NCBI GenBank assembly: GCA_016234925.1
Contig: JACRNI010000107.1
Span: 1-40,122, forward strand
Source of the DNA: Deltaproteobacteria bacterium
Lineage (GTDB): Bacteria; Desulfobacterota; GWC2-55-46; UBA9637; GWC2-42-11
DNA: 40,122 nt
Reading direction: 5' to 3'
Position 1 is the stretch's first letter, and each line of letters opens with the position of its first letter. A program made the translations under genes and the position numbers. Below are positions 8,093-17,035 of the stretch, one piece after another. The notes beneath the pieces were generated by a model. It worked only from the letters and a program-made list of their open reading frames with translations. It did no database searches and was not told the origin of the DNA.

Positions 8093-9022
8093 GTGAAACA
8101 TATCTTTGTCATTACCCTTTTCATTTTATCGTTAACAATAACATCTGCAAATGCAGAGGCTACTGAGGATGAGGATTTAAATTTATCAGAACAGAAACAG
8201 TATGGTTTTGCCTTGAGCCTTTTCAATGATGGTGAATATTATAGGGCAATTACCGAATGGAAGCGGTTTATTTACTATTTTCCAGAAAGCAACCTTATTG
8301 ATGATGCGCATCTTTATATTGCAAAGTCATATCTTAAAGGGGAAAAATATGAGGATGCAATAGAGAAATTTATGGAGTTTAGGGAGTCCTTTCCTGACAG
8401 CGAGTTAATCCCGGAATCTCTTTATTTGAGGGGAGCAGCGCATCTGAAAAAAGAAGAGTATCACTGGGCAAGAGAGTTTTTTAGGGCTGTAAAGGATAAA
8501 TATCCTGAGAGTATATGGGCAGACATGGCAATCATAATGAACGGCTGGAGTTATGCAAAGGAAGGTGATTTTCAGGAAGCGGTTAAGGCAATTAAACCGA
8601 AAAATATATTAGATAAACACCTTAGTTTAGAAGCAGAAGCGCTCTCCAATGAAATTAAAAAAAGCGAAGCGCTGCCTAAAAAATCCCCTCAAACAGCAGG
8701 ATTATTAGCAGCAATTCTTCCCGGTTCAGGACATTTTTATGTCGGCAGATATAGAGATGGGACAGTTGCCTTTCTTCTGAATGCCGCATTTATATGGGGT
8801 GCTATATCTTCTTTTCAACAAGACAATTATGCAGTTGGCGGAATACTGACCTTCTTTGAGGTTGGATGGTATACGGGTAATATTTACAGCGCAGTTGGGG
8901 CTGCCCATAAATACAATAGATGGGAAGAAAATAGATTTAGAGATGATATAGAAAAAAAGTTCAAACCCTTTCTCTCTCATGGATGGGAAATTCCAATCGT
9001 ATCTGTATCGTTTTCATTCTAG
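8093..9022 (+). CDS. Periplasmic TPR protein with C-terminal membrane segments
   Basis: A signal peptide (MKHIFVITLFILSLTITSANA, GTG start directly after the upstream stop) precedes BamD/YbgF-like TPR repeats at about residues 35-150, with the recurring pattern of a helix pair ending in FPESNL, FPDSEL and YPESIW. The C-terminal third, beginning AAILPGSGHFYVGRYRDG, resembles DUF5683-type short membrane domains with two or three hydrophobic helices. The product could scaffold envelope assembly. Zero spacing on both sides places it in one operon with the YidD-like and Rieske-flavoprotein genes. Confidence 0.75.
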   Translation: MKHIFVITLFILSLTITSANAEATEDEDLNLSEQKQYGFALSLFNDGEYYRAITEWKRFIYYFPESNLIDDAHLYIAKSYLKGEKYEDAIEKFMEFRESFPDSELIPESLYLRGAAHLKKEEYHWAREFFRAVKDKYPESIWADMAIIMNGWSYAKEGDFQEAVKAIKPKNILDKHLSLEAEALSNEIKKSEALPKKSPQTAGLLAAILPGSGHFYVGRYRDGTVAFLLNAAFIWGAISSFQQDNYAVGGILTFFEVGWYTGNIYSAVGAAHKYNRWEENRFRDDIEKKFKPFLSHGWEIPIVSVSFSF

Positions 9023-10960
9023 ATGAAACGCAGGGACTTCTTTAAATACATTGCCTCTCTTTTATTTTCCATAACTGCCTGCGGGATAGATAGAAAAGCC
9101 GTTGAGTTTAAAGACGGGCTTAATACACCACAGAAAATAACCATCCCCAAAAAGGTAATCATAGTGGGAGGGGGACTGTCAGGGTTGACAGCGGGCATTC
9201 ATCTCATTGAGAGGGGATTTGTGGTAGAGATTTTTGAAAAGAGTTCTGTTTGCGGCGGGAAGTTGAGCAGTTTTAAAGAAAGGCATCTAGGATGTGATAT
9301 TTCATTGGAGCATGGGTTTCATGCATGGTGGGGACAATATCATAATTTTATAGACATGATGAAAAGACTTAATATCAAAAGACACCTTAAAGAGATACAC
9401 TCTATTGAAATCAAGGTAAAAGGAGGCGCCAATGAGACAATAGGGTTTAGTCCAAGTGTGTATCCATTCTTTTTGCTTTTTCCCCTTCTTTTTTCTAAAA
9501 ATATCTCGTTTCGTGAAATAATGAAAAGCGGCACAATAGGCTTGCTTATTCTCGGATATGATAAAAAACGCTATGATAAATGGTTTGATAAAATATCTTT
9601 TAATGATTTAATGAAAGAGTATGATGCGCCAGAAAATATTCAAAAGGTATTCTTTGAACCATTTCTTCAAGCAGGTTTTTTTGCTGAGCCGCATAAAATA
9701 TCAGCCGCTTCATTTCTTGAACTCTTCCACTTTTATCTATCTGGAAATATCAGAGATTTTAAGTGTTATCACATTGCTGGAAACCCGCAAGAAAAGGTGA
9801 TTGAACCCATGGTAAAATATTTTCTGGACAGAGGAGGCAGGGTTAATTTTAATTCTGAGATTGAGAATTTGATAATTGATAATTATAAGGTAAAAGGGAT
9901 ACAGCAGAGGTTAAATAATATATATATAGAGAGAGATGATGAGGCTATCTATATTTTACAGACTACTGCTTTGGAAGGGTCTACTTTTAAGAGAAGGGTA
10001 TCTGTTCAAGAAATTCCCGAAGGTGATTATATAAAGATAGAATTACCACAAAATCAAACTATTTTTATTGGCTTTTTTAATGGTGAAATCCTTGCCCTTT
10101 CAGGGAAATGCACCCATGCAGGGTGTTTATTAAACTGGGATGATAAGGAAAGACAGTTTATCTGCCCATGTCACGGGGGGCAATTTTCAAGAGACGGGTA
10201 TCCTTTAAAGGGTCCGCCGCTTATTGCTCTCGGCAGATTTAAAATCGGTGAAAATATCAAAGAACTTTCTTATGAACATGCAGTTAATCAACAGGCAGTC
10301 CATAATGCTGACTACTTTATAATGGCAACGGATATTCCCGGTGTTCAGGGCATTGTAAATAATATAATGATGAGTGTTGATGAATGGCAAAAAGATGAAT
10401 TTCATAAAATTCTTAATCTAAAGACAAACAGTTGTATTGTCCTTCGCATATGGTTTAATAAATCATTAGAGCCTGATAGGCTCCCTGTTGGATTCACTTC
10501 AGGTTTCAAATTTATAATAGTCTATTTTATCCTTTCCCAGTTGAATGATGATGTTAAAGAGTGTTCAAGAAAGACAGATACCCAATGTGTTGAATTTATA
10601 ATAATCAGGACACCTGACATGATAAACCTTTCTGATGCAAGACTGCTTGAATTAGTGACTCCTGAAATTATTGAGATATTTTCTGAACTAAAGGGTGTTC
10701 CTATTGTGGATTTTTCTATTATGAGGCATGATAATTATACATTCTTTAATAAGGGTGCAGTGAATTTAAGACCCTATGTCCAATCATCTGTATTTACCAA
10801 TCTATTTTATTCAGGGGACTGGGTCTATTTAGATGCGCCCGTATTTTTCATGGAGAAGGCAGTTATAACAGCAAAGATTGCAGTAAACCATATCCTTTTA
10901 AAGGAAGGGGTTGCGCCAGATTATATTCATTTACCAAATGCCAAAGGGATTTTAAGTTAA
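9023..10960 (+). CDS. Tat-type lipoprotein flavoenzyme (amine-oxidase fold) with inserted Rieske [2Fe-2S] domain
   Basis: The N-terminus MKRRDFFKY resembles a twin-arginine signal and runs into a lipobox ending ITAC at Cys21, so the folded enzyme is probably exported and lipidated. The FAD loop VIIVGGGLSGLTAG starts near residue 45 and continues as in phytoene-desaturase/amine-oxidase proteins. A Rieske domain is inserted in the second half: Cys363-T-His365 and Cys381-P-C-His384 are the cluster ligands. The flavoprotein fold resumes after it and ends with a typical FAD-closing block (FYSGDWVYLDAP). Substrate is unknown. The fusion suggests electron transfer between a flavin and a [2Fe-2S] centre outside the cytoplasm. 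The ATG immediately follows the upstream stop. Confidence 0.85.
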   Translation: MKRRDFFKYIASLLFSITACGIDRKAVEFKDGLNTPQKITIPKKVIIVGGGLSGLTAGIHLIERGFVVEIFEKSSVCGGKLSSFKERHLGCDISLEHGFHAWWGQYHNFIDMMKRLNIKRHLKEIHSIEIKVKGGANETIGFSPSVYPFFLLFPLLFSKNISFREIMKSGTIGLLILGYDKKRYDKWFDKISFNDLMKEYDAPENIQKVFFEPFLQAGFFAEPHKISAASFLELFHFYLSGNIRDFKCYHIAGNPQEKVIEPMVKYFLDRGGRVNFNSEIENLIIDNYKVKGIQQRLNNIYIERDDEAIYILQTTALEGSTFKRRVSVQEIPEGDYIKIELPQNQTIFIGFFNGEILALSGKCTHAGCLLNWDDKERQFICPCHGGQFSRDGYPLKGPPLIALGRFKIGENIKELSYEHAVNQQAVHNADYFIMATDIPGVQGIVNNIMMSVDEWQKDEFHKILNLKTNSCIVLRIWFNKSLEPDRLPVGFTSGFKFIIVYFILSQLNDDVKECSRKTDTQCVEFIIIRTPDMINLSDARLLELVTPEIIEIFSELKGVPIVDFSIMRHDNYTFFNKGAVNLRPYVQSSVFTNLFYSGDWVYLDAPVFFMEKAVITAKIAVNHILLKEGVAPDYIHLPNAKGILS

Positions 10961-11098
10961 ATGCCTGCCCCACCCATTTGTTGTCCTGTTTTTATGTTTC
11001 CCACTTTATTATAGTTCCAAACTGCTTTAAAGGCACTTTAAAAATTGACTATGGATACCTCATCATGATATAAGCCGTTAACATCATTTTGTTTTTAA

Positions 11099-11329
11099 CC
11101 CAAAAAAATGCAGTTGCATTTTTTGACAAACGCAATCTTTGGTCAAATACGGCGTCAAATCTGGCTGTCCAAATACTCACATACACTAATGGGTATGCGT
11201 CTGTTTTGTCCTTAATAGGTCAGGCTTCCAGCCTGACAACAATGCGTCAGGCAAGATGCCTGACCTATAGTCTTTGGCTCAAATCTTGCGTTTGCATCCG
11301 AAAAATAAAAACCAAATGCATTTTTCGGG
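11099..11329. repeat. Long imperfect hairpin element (copy 1)
   Basis: Starts CCCAAAAAAATGCAGTTGC and ends GCATTTTTCGGG; the two halves are roughly complementary, including GACAAACGCAATCTTTGG against CAAATCTTGCGTTTGC. A second copy of the same element sits at 35489-35671 inside a cytochrome gene. This copy carries an extra REP unit at its centre. Confidence 0.88.
11215..11268. repeat. REP-like palindrome nested in the hairpin element
   Basis: TAGGTCAGG (11216-11224) pairs with CCTGACCTA (11259-11267); inside are two stems, CAGGC-ttcca-GCCTG and GTCAGGC-aagat-GCCTGAC. A variant copy occurs at 39529-39576. The 35489 copy of the host element lacks it, so it inserted later. Confidence 0.9.
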
Positions 11330-11411
11330 TCAGTCATCTGAGACATGACAATGATGTCCCTTCTGAGTACAAACCCGTAATATTAAATAATATTAATGTA
11401 AAGTTAAGTAA

Positions 11412-11441
11412 TTGACATTTAACAGCAATTAAGGGTATATT
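11412..11441 (+). promoter_or_regulatory. Sigma-70-type promoter before the foldase-barrel operon
   Basis: TTGACA (11412-11417), 18-bp spacer, TATATT (11436-11441). It would start transcription at about 11448, giving a ~70-nt leader before the ATG at 11521, and is well placed for the whole 11521-18332 run. Confidence 0.6.
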
Positions 11442-11520
11442 CAGCACATTTATTTTGCTAAAATATACAAGGTGCGTCTTTTACTGTTTTTTAAAAAAAG
11501 AAGTGAAATAGGGGGTTAGA

Positions 11521-12510
11521 ATGACAAATGGAATATTATTACGTTATTGTAAAAGATTATTGTTATCTTCCTTTTTTATTTTAATGCCGTTTTTTCTGGC
11601 AGCGGCAGATGATACGCAAGTCCTTGCAACTGTTAATGACGCGCCGATTACATTGGAACAGGTTAATGCTGCTGCTCAAAAGTATATACCGCAGACGTAT
11701 TATCACAGGCAGGTATCAGATGAAAAAATCAAGGAATTCAGAGACAAGGCGCTTAATGATGTAATAGATGAGGAACTTGAATATCAAGAGGCAAAGAGGG
11801 CAGGTATTAAAATAGCGAAATCCGATATAAAAGCGAATATAGACATGACGAGGAAGGAATATGTATCTAAAAAGGCATTTGAACTTGCGCTGCAGAAAGC
11901 AGGTTTGACAATTGAGATACTGGAGGCAAAGGTGGAGAGGGCGCTTTTAATCAATAAAATATATGAGAAAGAGATTGTGTCAAAGGTCAATGCTGTTATC
12001 ACAGAGGGCTATATTCTTGATTATTATAAAAAGAACGTAACAAAATTTAAGGAGCCTGAGAAGATAAGGATCAGGCATATCCTTATAGCGCCTGATGCGT
12101 CAAAAGGGGATGCAGGATGGCCGGAGGCAAAAAAAGAGGCTGACGATATATTAAAACAGATAAAAAGCGGGGCAGATTTTGGAGATCTTGCGTGGAAATA
12201 TTCTAAAGATGATTACAGAATAAAGGGCGGTGATATAGGTTTCATACATAGGGGCAGGTTACTGCCAGAGATAGAAGATGCTGCATTTGGATTAAAGGTT
12301 GGCGAGGTAAGCATGCCTATAAAAAGCGAGTATGGGTATCATATCGTAAAATTAGAGGAAAAAAAGAAAGAGGTGCAGATAGAGTTTAATGAGGTAACGG
12401 ATAAGATAAAAACAGAACTTGAAAAGAAACTGACAAATGATATGAAAGATAATTGGTTGAAAGGGTTGAGAGAGAAGGCAAAGATAGAGATTATCAGTTC
12501 AAAAAATTAA
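11521..12510 (+). CDS. Exported PpiC/SurA-type peptidyl-prolyl isomerase
   Basis: A periplasmic foldase of the parvulin family. The signal peptide ends near AAADD. A SurA-type N-terminal helical chaperone domain (TVNDAPITLEQVNAAAQK onward) is followed by a parvulin domain at about residues 180-285: RIRHILIAPDASKGD, ADFGDLAWKYSKDD, KGGDIGF and VGEVSMPIKSEYGYHIVKL. It lies immediately before a large outer-membrane barrel and cytochromes, the usual place for a dedicated foldase in porin-cytochrome gene clusters of metal reducers. The next gene starts 23 nt after the stop. Confidence 0.92.
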   Translation: MTNGILLRYCKRLLLSSFFILMPFFLAAADDTQVLATVNDAPITLEQVNAAAQKYIPQTYYHRQVSDEKIKEFRDKALNDVIDEELEYQEAKRAGIKIAKSDIKANIDMTRKEYVSKKAFELALQKAGLTIEILEAKVERALLINKIYEKEIVSKVNAVITEGYILDYYKKNVTKFKEPEKIRIRHILIAPDASKGDAGWPEAKKEADDILKQIKSGADFGDLAWKYSKDDYRIKGGDIGFIHRGRLLPEIEDAAFGLKVGEVSMPIKSEYGYHIVKLEEKKKEVQIEFNEVTDKIKTELEKKLTNDMKDNWLKGLREKAKIEIISSKN

Positions 12511-12533
12511 AACTAATGGAAGGGAAATTTAAA

Positions 12534-14762
12534 ATGTCCTCTTTATTTTTTAAGAGGGTATCTTTTGCCGGTATAGTAATTATCGGCTTATGTTTATGTA
12601 TTTTCTTTTCTGCATCAGATGCCAATGCCCAATTTAGAAGAGGCAGATACACGCTTACCGGGTCTCTCAATTGGGAATATGAAACTTATAGTTATGAGGA
12701 TAATAAAACTACAAGGGAAAGGGTTCGTTTTCTTCAGAATTATAATCTGAATCTGGCAGGCAATATTATTGACCCAAGGCTTGTAACCTTTAATGCAGGA
12801 CTGACATATCGTCTTGATGATGCGGATACAGAGGACAGCAGCAGGACACCGCAGTCATCTAATGATAAATCGTCTTCATTAAACTATAACCTGTCTCTTT
12901 CATTTTTTCCAAGGTCATGGTATCCATTTAAAATCTATGGCAGCCGTTCCACAGTAGATACGACAAGCAGGTATTACCCTTCCACAACCACAACTAACAC
13001 CAGCTATGGCGGGGAGATGCTGATTAGGTTTACTAGACTCCCTGAGGTAAGCATGAATTATTCTGCAACAAATTCAAAAACAGAAAATCCGCTTTATCAA
13101 TCGGAATTTCAAAACACGTACTACAGCATAACCCTTTCAAAGAGATTGGAAGGGCTGTGGGATTCTTATATTACCGGCGGGCATGCGTCCAGCACTACAG
13201 ATGATATTGCAGCAAGGACAAAGACTACAAATAATGTTTATTATTTTAATGAAAGCAGCCAGATTTCAAAAACAACATCACTGGGTGTCAGCGCATTATT
13301 AAACGAGTATAAATCTGAAAGTCCAAGCAGCGCCTCTGAGAGTCAGTATGCGAGTTTTAATGCTACATTGTCAATGCAGCCTTCCAAGAGGTTCAGGCAT
13401 GGTTACGCTTATGATTACTCAGGATCAGAGAGTTCATCTACTACTGGCGCTAAAAGCGAAACAACCACAAATACTTTGTCCGGCAATGCCTATTATCTCA
13501 TACTCAGGGAATGGCCGATTGATGGAAGGTTTAGATATTCAATGACAGATAGTTCAAATGCAGACGCTGCTGCTGCAGCAAAAAATACTTCTACTGACAC
13601 ACTGGATGCGGCTGCAAATACAAGTTGGAAGATAAGTAAAGATTTATCAAGCGCTGCAAGCATGGCATATTATACACAAGATACTTCTGGCAGTGAAGGA
13701 GGCGGTTCTACTGACAGGCTTGATACTGCCATGAATGCAGGTTGGGCTGTAAATAAAAATCTGTCAACAAGCGCCAGTTTAGCATATTATACAGAAGATA
13801 TATCCGGCAGCACCGGGGATAGTTCAAGTAAATCAATTGCTGGCACTGCCAGCGCTGGATACTCCACCCCGATAAAATTTTTGAATTTTAGAAGCGGTTA
13901 TACCATTGGCTATAGTTCTGTGTCACAGGAGCCTGGCGATGACACAAAGACTACAACGCATGCATTAAACGTAGGGGTTGGGAGCAGTTATAAAGGCAGG
14001 AATTTATCAGCAACAGGGGATTATAATTTTACCTATACAACTTCTACAACAGGTGATGACGGTGAAACACACACTGTTTCATTATCTGCTGTTGACACAC
14101 ATCTTCCTAGAACTGTAATAAATGCGTCTGCTGATTGGTATCTTGGCACAGCCGCAACTATTTTATCTACCTCAAAAAGCAACACACGCAGCGCTGCATT
14201 AAGTTTAACAAATGATTACTTCAGCAATACTTTGATTAACGCGTCTGCCAAGTATGTTGAAACGCATACTGAGACAGGGCAAATCTCCACAGCATATCAG
14301 GCAGGTTCATATACTGATAATCGTCCTGTTCTTGGCGCTGTAGCTACAGGCAGTTCAGAAACCAAGACCCTGTCCGCCAATGCCAATATAGACAGGTATC
14401 TCGGCAGATTTGGCAGACTATCTCTAAAGGGCTCATATTTAAAGACAGATAAGACAAATGAAATTATAGGCGGCTATGCAGAAACCATAACAACAAAGAC
14501 AATGGAGGCGTCGCATTATATGTGGTGGACAAGGAGGCTGAGTTCTGAAGTATCTTACACAAAGGTTGATACAACCAATGATAGGGATAACAGCATTACT
14601 TCTTCAGTTACGACAACAGAATCTGCTGTTCTTAATTACAGATTAGGGAAATGGTCAGTAAATGCAAACTATAAATATATCTTAACCGAAGAAATAGGAG
14701 CAGAGAGAGAGGAACAGACCTTCATACTTGGTATCAGCAGGACATTTAGATTATTCCTATAA
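12534..14762 (+). CDS. Large outer-membrane beta-barrel, candidate electron-conduit porin
   Basis: I choose ATG 12534, with GGAAGGG eight bases upstream, giving 743 residues and a signal peptide ending ANAQ. Upstream in-frame starts overlap the foldase gene. The mature protein is rich in Ser, Thr, Asn and Tyr, with regular alternating strands such as YTLTGSLNWEYETY and TFNAGLTYRL, and it ends in an aromatic-rich strand (SRTFRLFL), all typical of a transmembrane barrel. There is an internal ~45-residue repeat around 385-470 (AYYTQDTSGS, AYYTEDISGS). Its length and neighbours recall MtrB/PioB and Geobacter OmbB-type porins that house a cytochrome. Direct homology is inferred from context, not motif. 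Confidence 0.75.
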   Translation: MSSLFFKRVSFAGIVIIGLCLCIFFSASDANAQFRRGRYTLTGSLNWEYETYSYEDNKTTRERVRFLQNYNLNLAGNIIDPRLVTFNAGLTYRLDDADTEDSSRTPQSSNDKSSSLNYNLSLSFFPRSWYPFKIYGSRSTVDTTSRYYPSTTTTNTSYGGEMLIRFTRLPEVSMNYSATNSKTENPLYQSEFQNTYYSITLSKRLEGLWDSYITGGHASSTTDDIAARTKTTNNVYYFNESSQISKTTSLGVSALLNEYKSESPSSASESQYASFNATLSMQPSKRFRHGYAYDYSGSESSSTTGAKSETTTNTLSGNAYYLILREWPIDGRFRYSMTDSSNADAAAAAKNTSTDTLDAAANTSWKISKDLSSAASMAYYTQDTSGSEGGGSTDRLDTAMNAGWAVNKNLSTSASLAYYTEDISGSTGDSSSKSIAGTASAGYSTPIKFLNFRSGYTIGYSSVSQEPGDDTKTTTHALNVGVGSSYKGRNLSATGDYNFTYTTSTTGDDGETHTVSLSAVDTHLPRTVINASADWYLGTAATILSTSKSNTRSAALSLTNDYFSNTLINASAKYVETHTETGQISTAYQAGSYTDNRPVLGAVATGSSETKTLSANANIDRYLGRFGRLSLKGSYLKTDKTNEIIGGYAETITTKTMEASHYMWWTRRLSSEVSYTKVDTTNDRDNSITSSVTTTESAVLNYRLGKWSVNANYKYILTEEIGAEREEQTFILGISRTFRLFL

Positions 14763-14800
14763 TGATTGTAAATTTGCATAAAAATTGTTAGGATAAAAAC

Positions 14801-15397
14801 ATGCTGCCTCCCAATATTATTGGCAATATTATCCGCAAAAATTTTGAGATTAGATTTATCCTCTCATTTTGTTTGATTATCTTGATAGGGGCTGTTGCAG
14901 CAGGCATTGCCATTTATATTTTTACCCATATGGATATTGGCGTTGCCTATCCGCAGGCAAGATCTGCCTTGAAAGATATAAAAGCGCTGCTTGTCCCTGC
15001 GGTTCTTATAACCATCATATTCCAGATAATAATTATAACTGTTATTGTTGCGCTGCTTACGCTTCTTGCTTCTCACAAGATTGTCGGACCTCTCTATAGA
15101 TTAAGCGTCGGTCTTAAAAAAACATGCAATTATGACTTAACATCATCTATCAGGTTCAGGACAACTGATCCGGTAGGACAACTTGCGGATATATTCAATT
15201 GTATGACCGGAAGTTTATGCCATCGCATAGGACAATTGGAACAAAGGATGTTGAAGATAAAGGATATTGAAAGGCAATTGGATTATGTCATTACCGGAGA
15301 TAAGATTGAAAAAGATAAATTAGAAATTGTAAAAAAATCTTTTGAATGCGAGATTGCTGAAATAAAGAAAGTTTTATCTGAATTCAAGGTTGGTTGA
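14801..15397 (+). CDS. HAMP-domain membrane protein without output domain (copy 1)
   Basis: A 198-residue inner-membrane protein with two transmembrane helices, at about residues 19-42 and 65-90, separated by a short periplasmic loop, then a HAMP-like linker (HKIVGPLYRLSVGLKK, then DPVGQLADIFNCM) and a coiled-coil tail ending in SEFKVG. Sensor kinases and chemoreceptors share this architecture, but no kinase, cyclase or methyl-accepting domain follows. It is a paralogue of the gene at 16417 (same length, same SEFKVG/SRFKVCG-like end). It may be a signalling adapter or a membrane tether for the cytochrome gene lying between the two. Confidence 0.75.
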   Translation: MLPPNIIGNIIRKNFEIRFILSFCLIILIGAVAAGIAIYIFTHMDIGVAYPQARSALKDIKALLVPAVLITIIFQIIIITVIVALLTLLASHKIVGPLYRLSVGLKKTCNYDLTSSIRFRTTDPVGQLADIFNCMTGSLCHRIGQLEQRMLKIKDIERQLDYVITGDKIEKDKLEIVKKSFECEIAEIKKVLSEFKVG

Positions 15398-15403
15398 GGG
15401 CTG

Positions 15404-15599
15404 CCCAAAATCCGATTTAGGATTTTGGGCAAAATCGCAAAGTCGCCGGGGCACCCACGCCAAGCGGCGTGGGTCGGACAAGGCTAGAGGCAATTTTGCG
15501 ACGCAACCGTATATGACCAATACGGTGAGGAGCAAAATTGACGATAACGCAGTATTTCAGGATGAATCTGCGATTTTAAATTCCGCTAAAGCGGAATTT
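15404..15599. repeat. Composite palindromic element before the heptahaem gene
   Basis: Three clean stems in series: CCCAAAATCC/GGATTTTGGG (15404-15429), ACCCACGCC/GGCGTGGGT (15453-15474) and AAATTCCGC/GCGGAATTT (15578-15599). The second stem with flanks is shared, in inverted orientation, with the element at 30279-30483. An open frame runs through it into the next gene, but this is incidental. Confidence 0.85.
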
Positions 15600-15608
15600 G
15601 GGGGCTGC

Positions 15609-16406
15609 ATGAAACTATGGCTGCAGATATGCCTTATCGTATTCGTTATCTTCACAGCAATTTATGTTGGTTCTCAAGGCAGCGAGGGCCACGCAAAATT
15701 TAATATTGCCTGTGCAGATTGCCATATTGCTTTGCCTAAGGATGGAGACAGTCCAAAGGATATGACATTTTTAAAAGGTGTAAGTCTTTTGTGCTTGGAC
15801 TGCCATGATATGGCTAAAAAGGCGTCTCATCCTGTTGGTTTAAAGCCTACTATGGAAGTTGCGCAGTATCTTCCGCTTGATTGGCAGAAGAGAATTACAT
15901 GCATTACATGCCATGTAGTTCATAAAGGAGGTTATGGCAGATATTTTCTCCGTTCAGAGAGGAGGGGAAAGGGATTTTGCATGATTTGCCACGGCAAAAA
16001 TCTTGAGAGCGGTATTGGGATGCATAAAGGCATGGTGGAATCAGCGCATTTCGGGAGCAGGTATACAGTTGAGGATGCCGGTGTTATTATAGATGAGGTG
16101 TCTATTCAATGTCTTTCATGCCACGACGGACAATTGGCAAGCAATGTTAGTGTGGATAAACTTGGCAGCGGGACATTTGAACATTCCAGCGAGGTTGGAG
16201 TCAGTCATCCGATAGGGATTGATTATAGAAAGGCTGCCTCAATTGATAAAACACTTATTCAACCTATGTTATTGCCAAAGGAAATAAAACTTTTTGCAGG
16301 CAAGATTGGATGCGGCAGTTGTCATAATCCATATTCTGACAGGCACTCACAAATGGTTATGGGCAATAATAGAAGCGCCCTTTGTTTTGCGTGTCATATA
16401 AAATAA
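15609..16406 (+). CDS. Heptahaem c-type cytochrome, exported
   Basis: I place the start at ATG 15609 (MKLWLQICLIVFVIFTAIYV), which gives a normal signal or anchor sequence; the frame stays open upstream through a repeat element. The 265-residue product has seven CXXCH motifs (CADCH, CLDCH, CITCH, CMICH, CLSCH, CGSCH, CFACH), paired in the doubled-CXXCH style with ASHP and VSHP histidines as likely distal ligands. It lies in the barrel operon between two HAMP-only genes. It is the best candidate for the cytochrome working with the barrel, inside it or at its periplasmic face. Confidence 0.88.
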   Translation: MKLWLQICLIVFVIFTAIYVGSQGSEGHAKFNIACADCHIALPKDGDSPKDMTFLKGVSLLCLDCHDMAKKASHPVGLKPTMEVAQYLPLDWQKRITCITCHVVHKGGYGRYFLRSERRGKGFCMICHGKNLESGIGMHKGMVESAHFGSRYTVEDAGVIIDEVSIQCLSCHDGQLASNVSVDKLGSGTFEHSSEVGVSHPIGIDYRKAASIDKTLIQPMLLPKEIKLFAGKIGCGSCHNPYSDRHSQMVMGNNRSALCFACHIK

Positions 16407-16416
16407 GAGAGGAAAT

Positions 16417-17013
16417 ATGCAAAAAAGGCGGCATTATTTTATTGACAAGTGGTTTCAGTCTAGATTTATTCTAATATTTTGTCTTTTTGTCATATTCTGG
16501 TCTGTTATGACTGGGATGATTCTTTATTATATGATTAACAATGAGATAGAAACAGCATATTACAGCAGTCATCTGAAGTTTACTACTACAGGAGAGGTTG
16601 TTGTGCCTATTCTTATAAGAGTCAACCTCATATCCGCAGCAGTTATTTCTCTTTTTGCATTTCTGATGGTATTACTGGATATTAAAAGGCTGGAAGATTA
16701 TTTTATGAAGTTCAAGGATGCTGCGGCAAAGATTGTGGAAGGCGATTTGACAGTTACTATGCCGCATACTGCCATGGGGAATATTATAGACCATGTGGAG
16801 GATAGTTTTAATGCAATGACTGAAAACATTAGGAAAGGCATTGTCCATATAAACAACCATGTTAATGCAATGGATGCTGAAATAAAAGGGCTTGACAGCA
16901 TCTTGAAACACGGTGATAATCCAAGCGGGGAGATTAAGGCTGCTGTGAAAAATATAAAGGAAGCAGGCATAGAGTTAGAGACAGAACTTTCAAGGTTTAA
17001 GGTTTGCGGATAG
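16417..17013 (+). CDS. HAMP-domain membrane protein without output domain (copy 2)
   Basis: A 198-residue protein with two transmembrane helices at about residues 16-40 and 64-88, and a HAMP segment (RLEDYFMKFKDAAAKIVEGD, then NIIDHVEDSFNAMTENI), then a helical tail. It lacks any output domain and is paralogous to the 14801 product. ATG 16417 follows AGAGGAAA. The basic N-terminus (MQKRRHYFIDKW) fits an inside orientation. The retained ILIFCLFVIF/ILSFCLIILI block and similar C-termini argue for an old tandem duplication with a cytochrome in between. The partner is unknown. Confidence 0.75.
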   Translation: MQKRRHYFIDKWFQSRFILIFCLFVIFWSVMTGMILYYMINNEIETAYYSSHLKFTTTGEVVVPILIRVNLISAAVISLFAFLMVLLDIKRLEDYFMKFKDAAAKIVEGDLTVTMPHTAMGNIIDHVEDSFNAMTENIRKGIVHINNHVNAMDAEIKGLDSILKHGDNPSGEIKAAVKNIKEAGIELETELSRFKVCG

Positions 17014-17035
17014 CAAAATAATTAAACTGGAGATA

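Larger units (their letters stand above)
10961..11411. other. Intergenic region without a credible gene
   Basis: After the flavoprotein stop I see only repeat DNA: a 231-bp hairpin element at 11099-11329 with a smaller REP inside it. A 108-codon open frame at 11089-11415 runs through these repeats, has no ribosome site and is not a gene. 10961-11098 shows nothing recognisable. Confidence 0.75.

Noticed and set aside
11089-11415. 108-codon open frame in the gap before the foldase gene
   Set aside because: It runs through the long hairpin element and nested REP, has no ribosome site, and its protein shows only repeat-derived sequence.
12453-12533. Earlier start for the beta-barrel gene
   Set aside because: It overlaps the end of the foldase gene, and ATG 12534 has a better ribosome site and yields a normal signal peptide.
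15390-15608. N-terminal extension of the heptahaem cytochrome
   Set aside because: The 73 extra codons are encoded by palindromic repeat DNA, and the ATG at 15609 starts a proper signal sequence.
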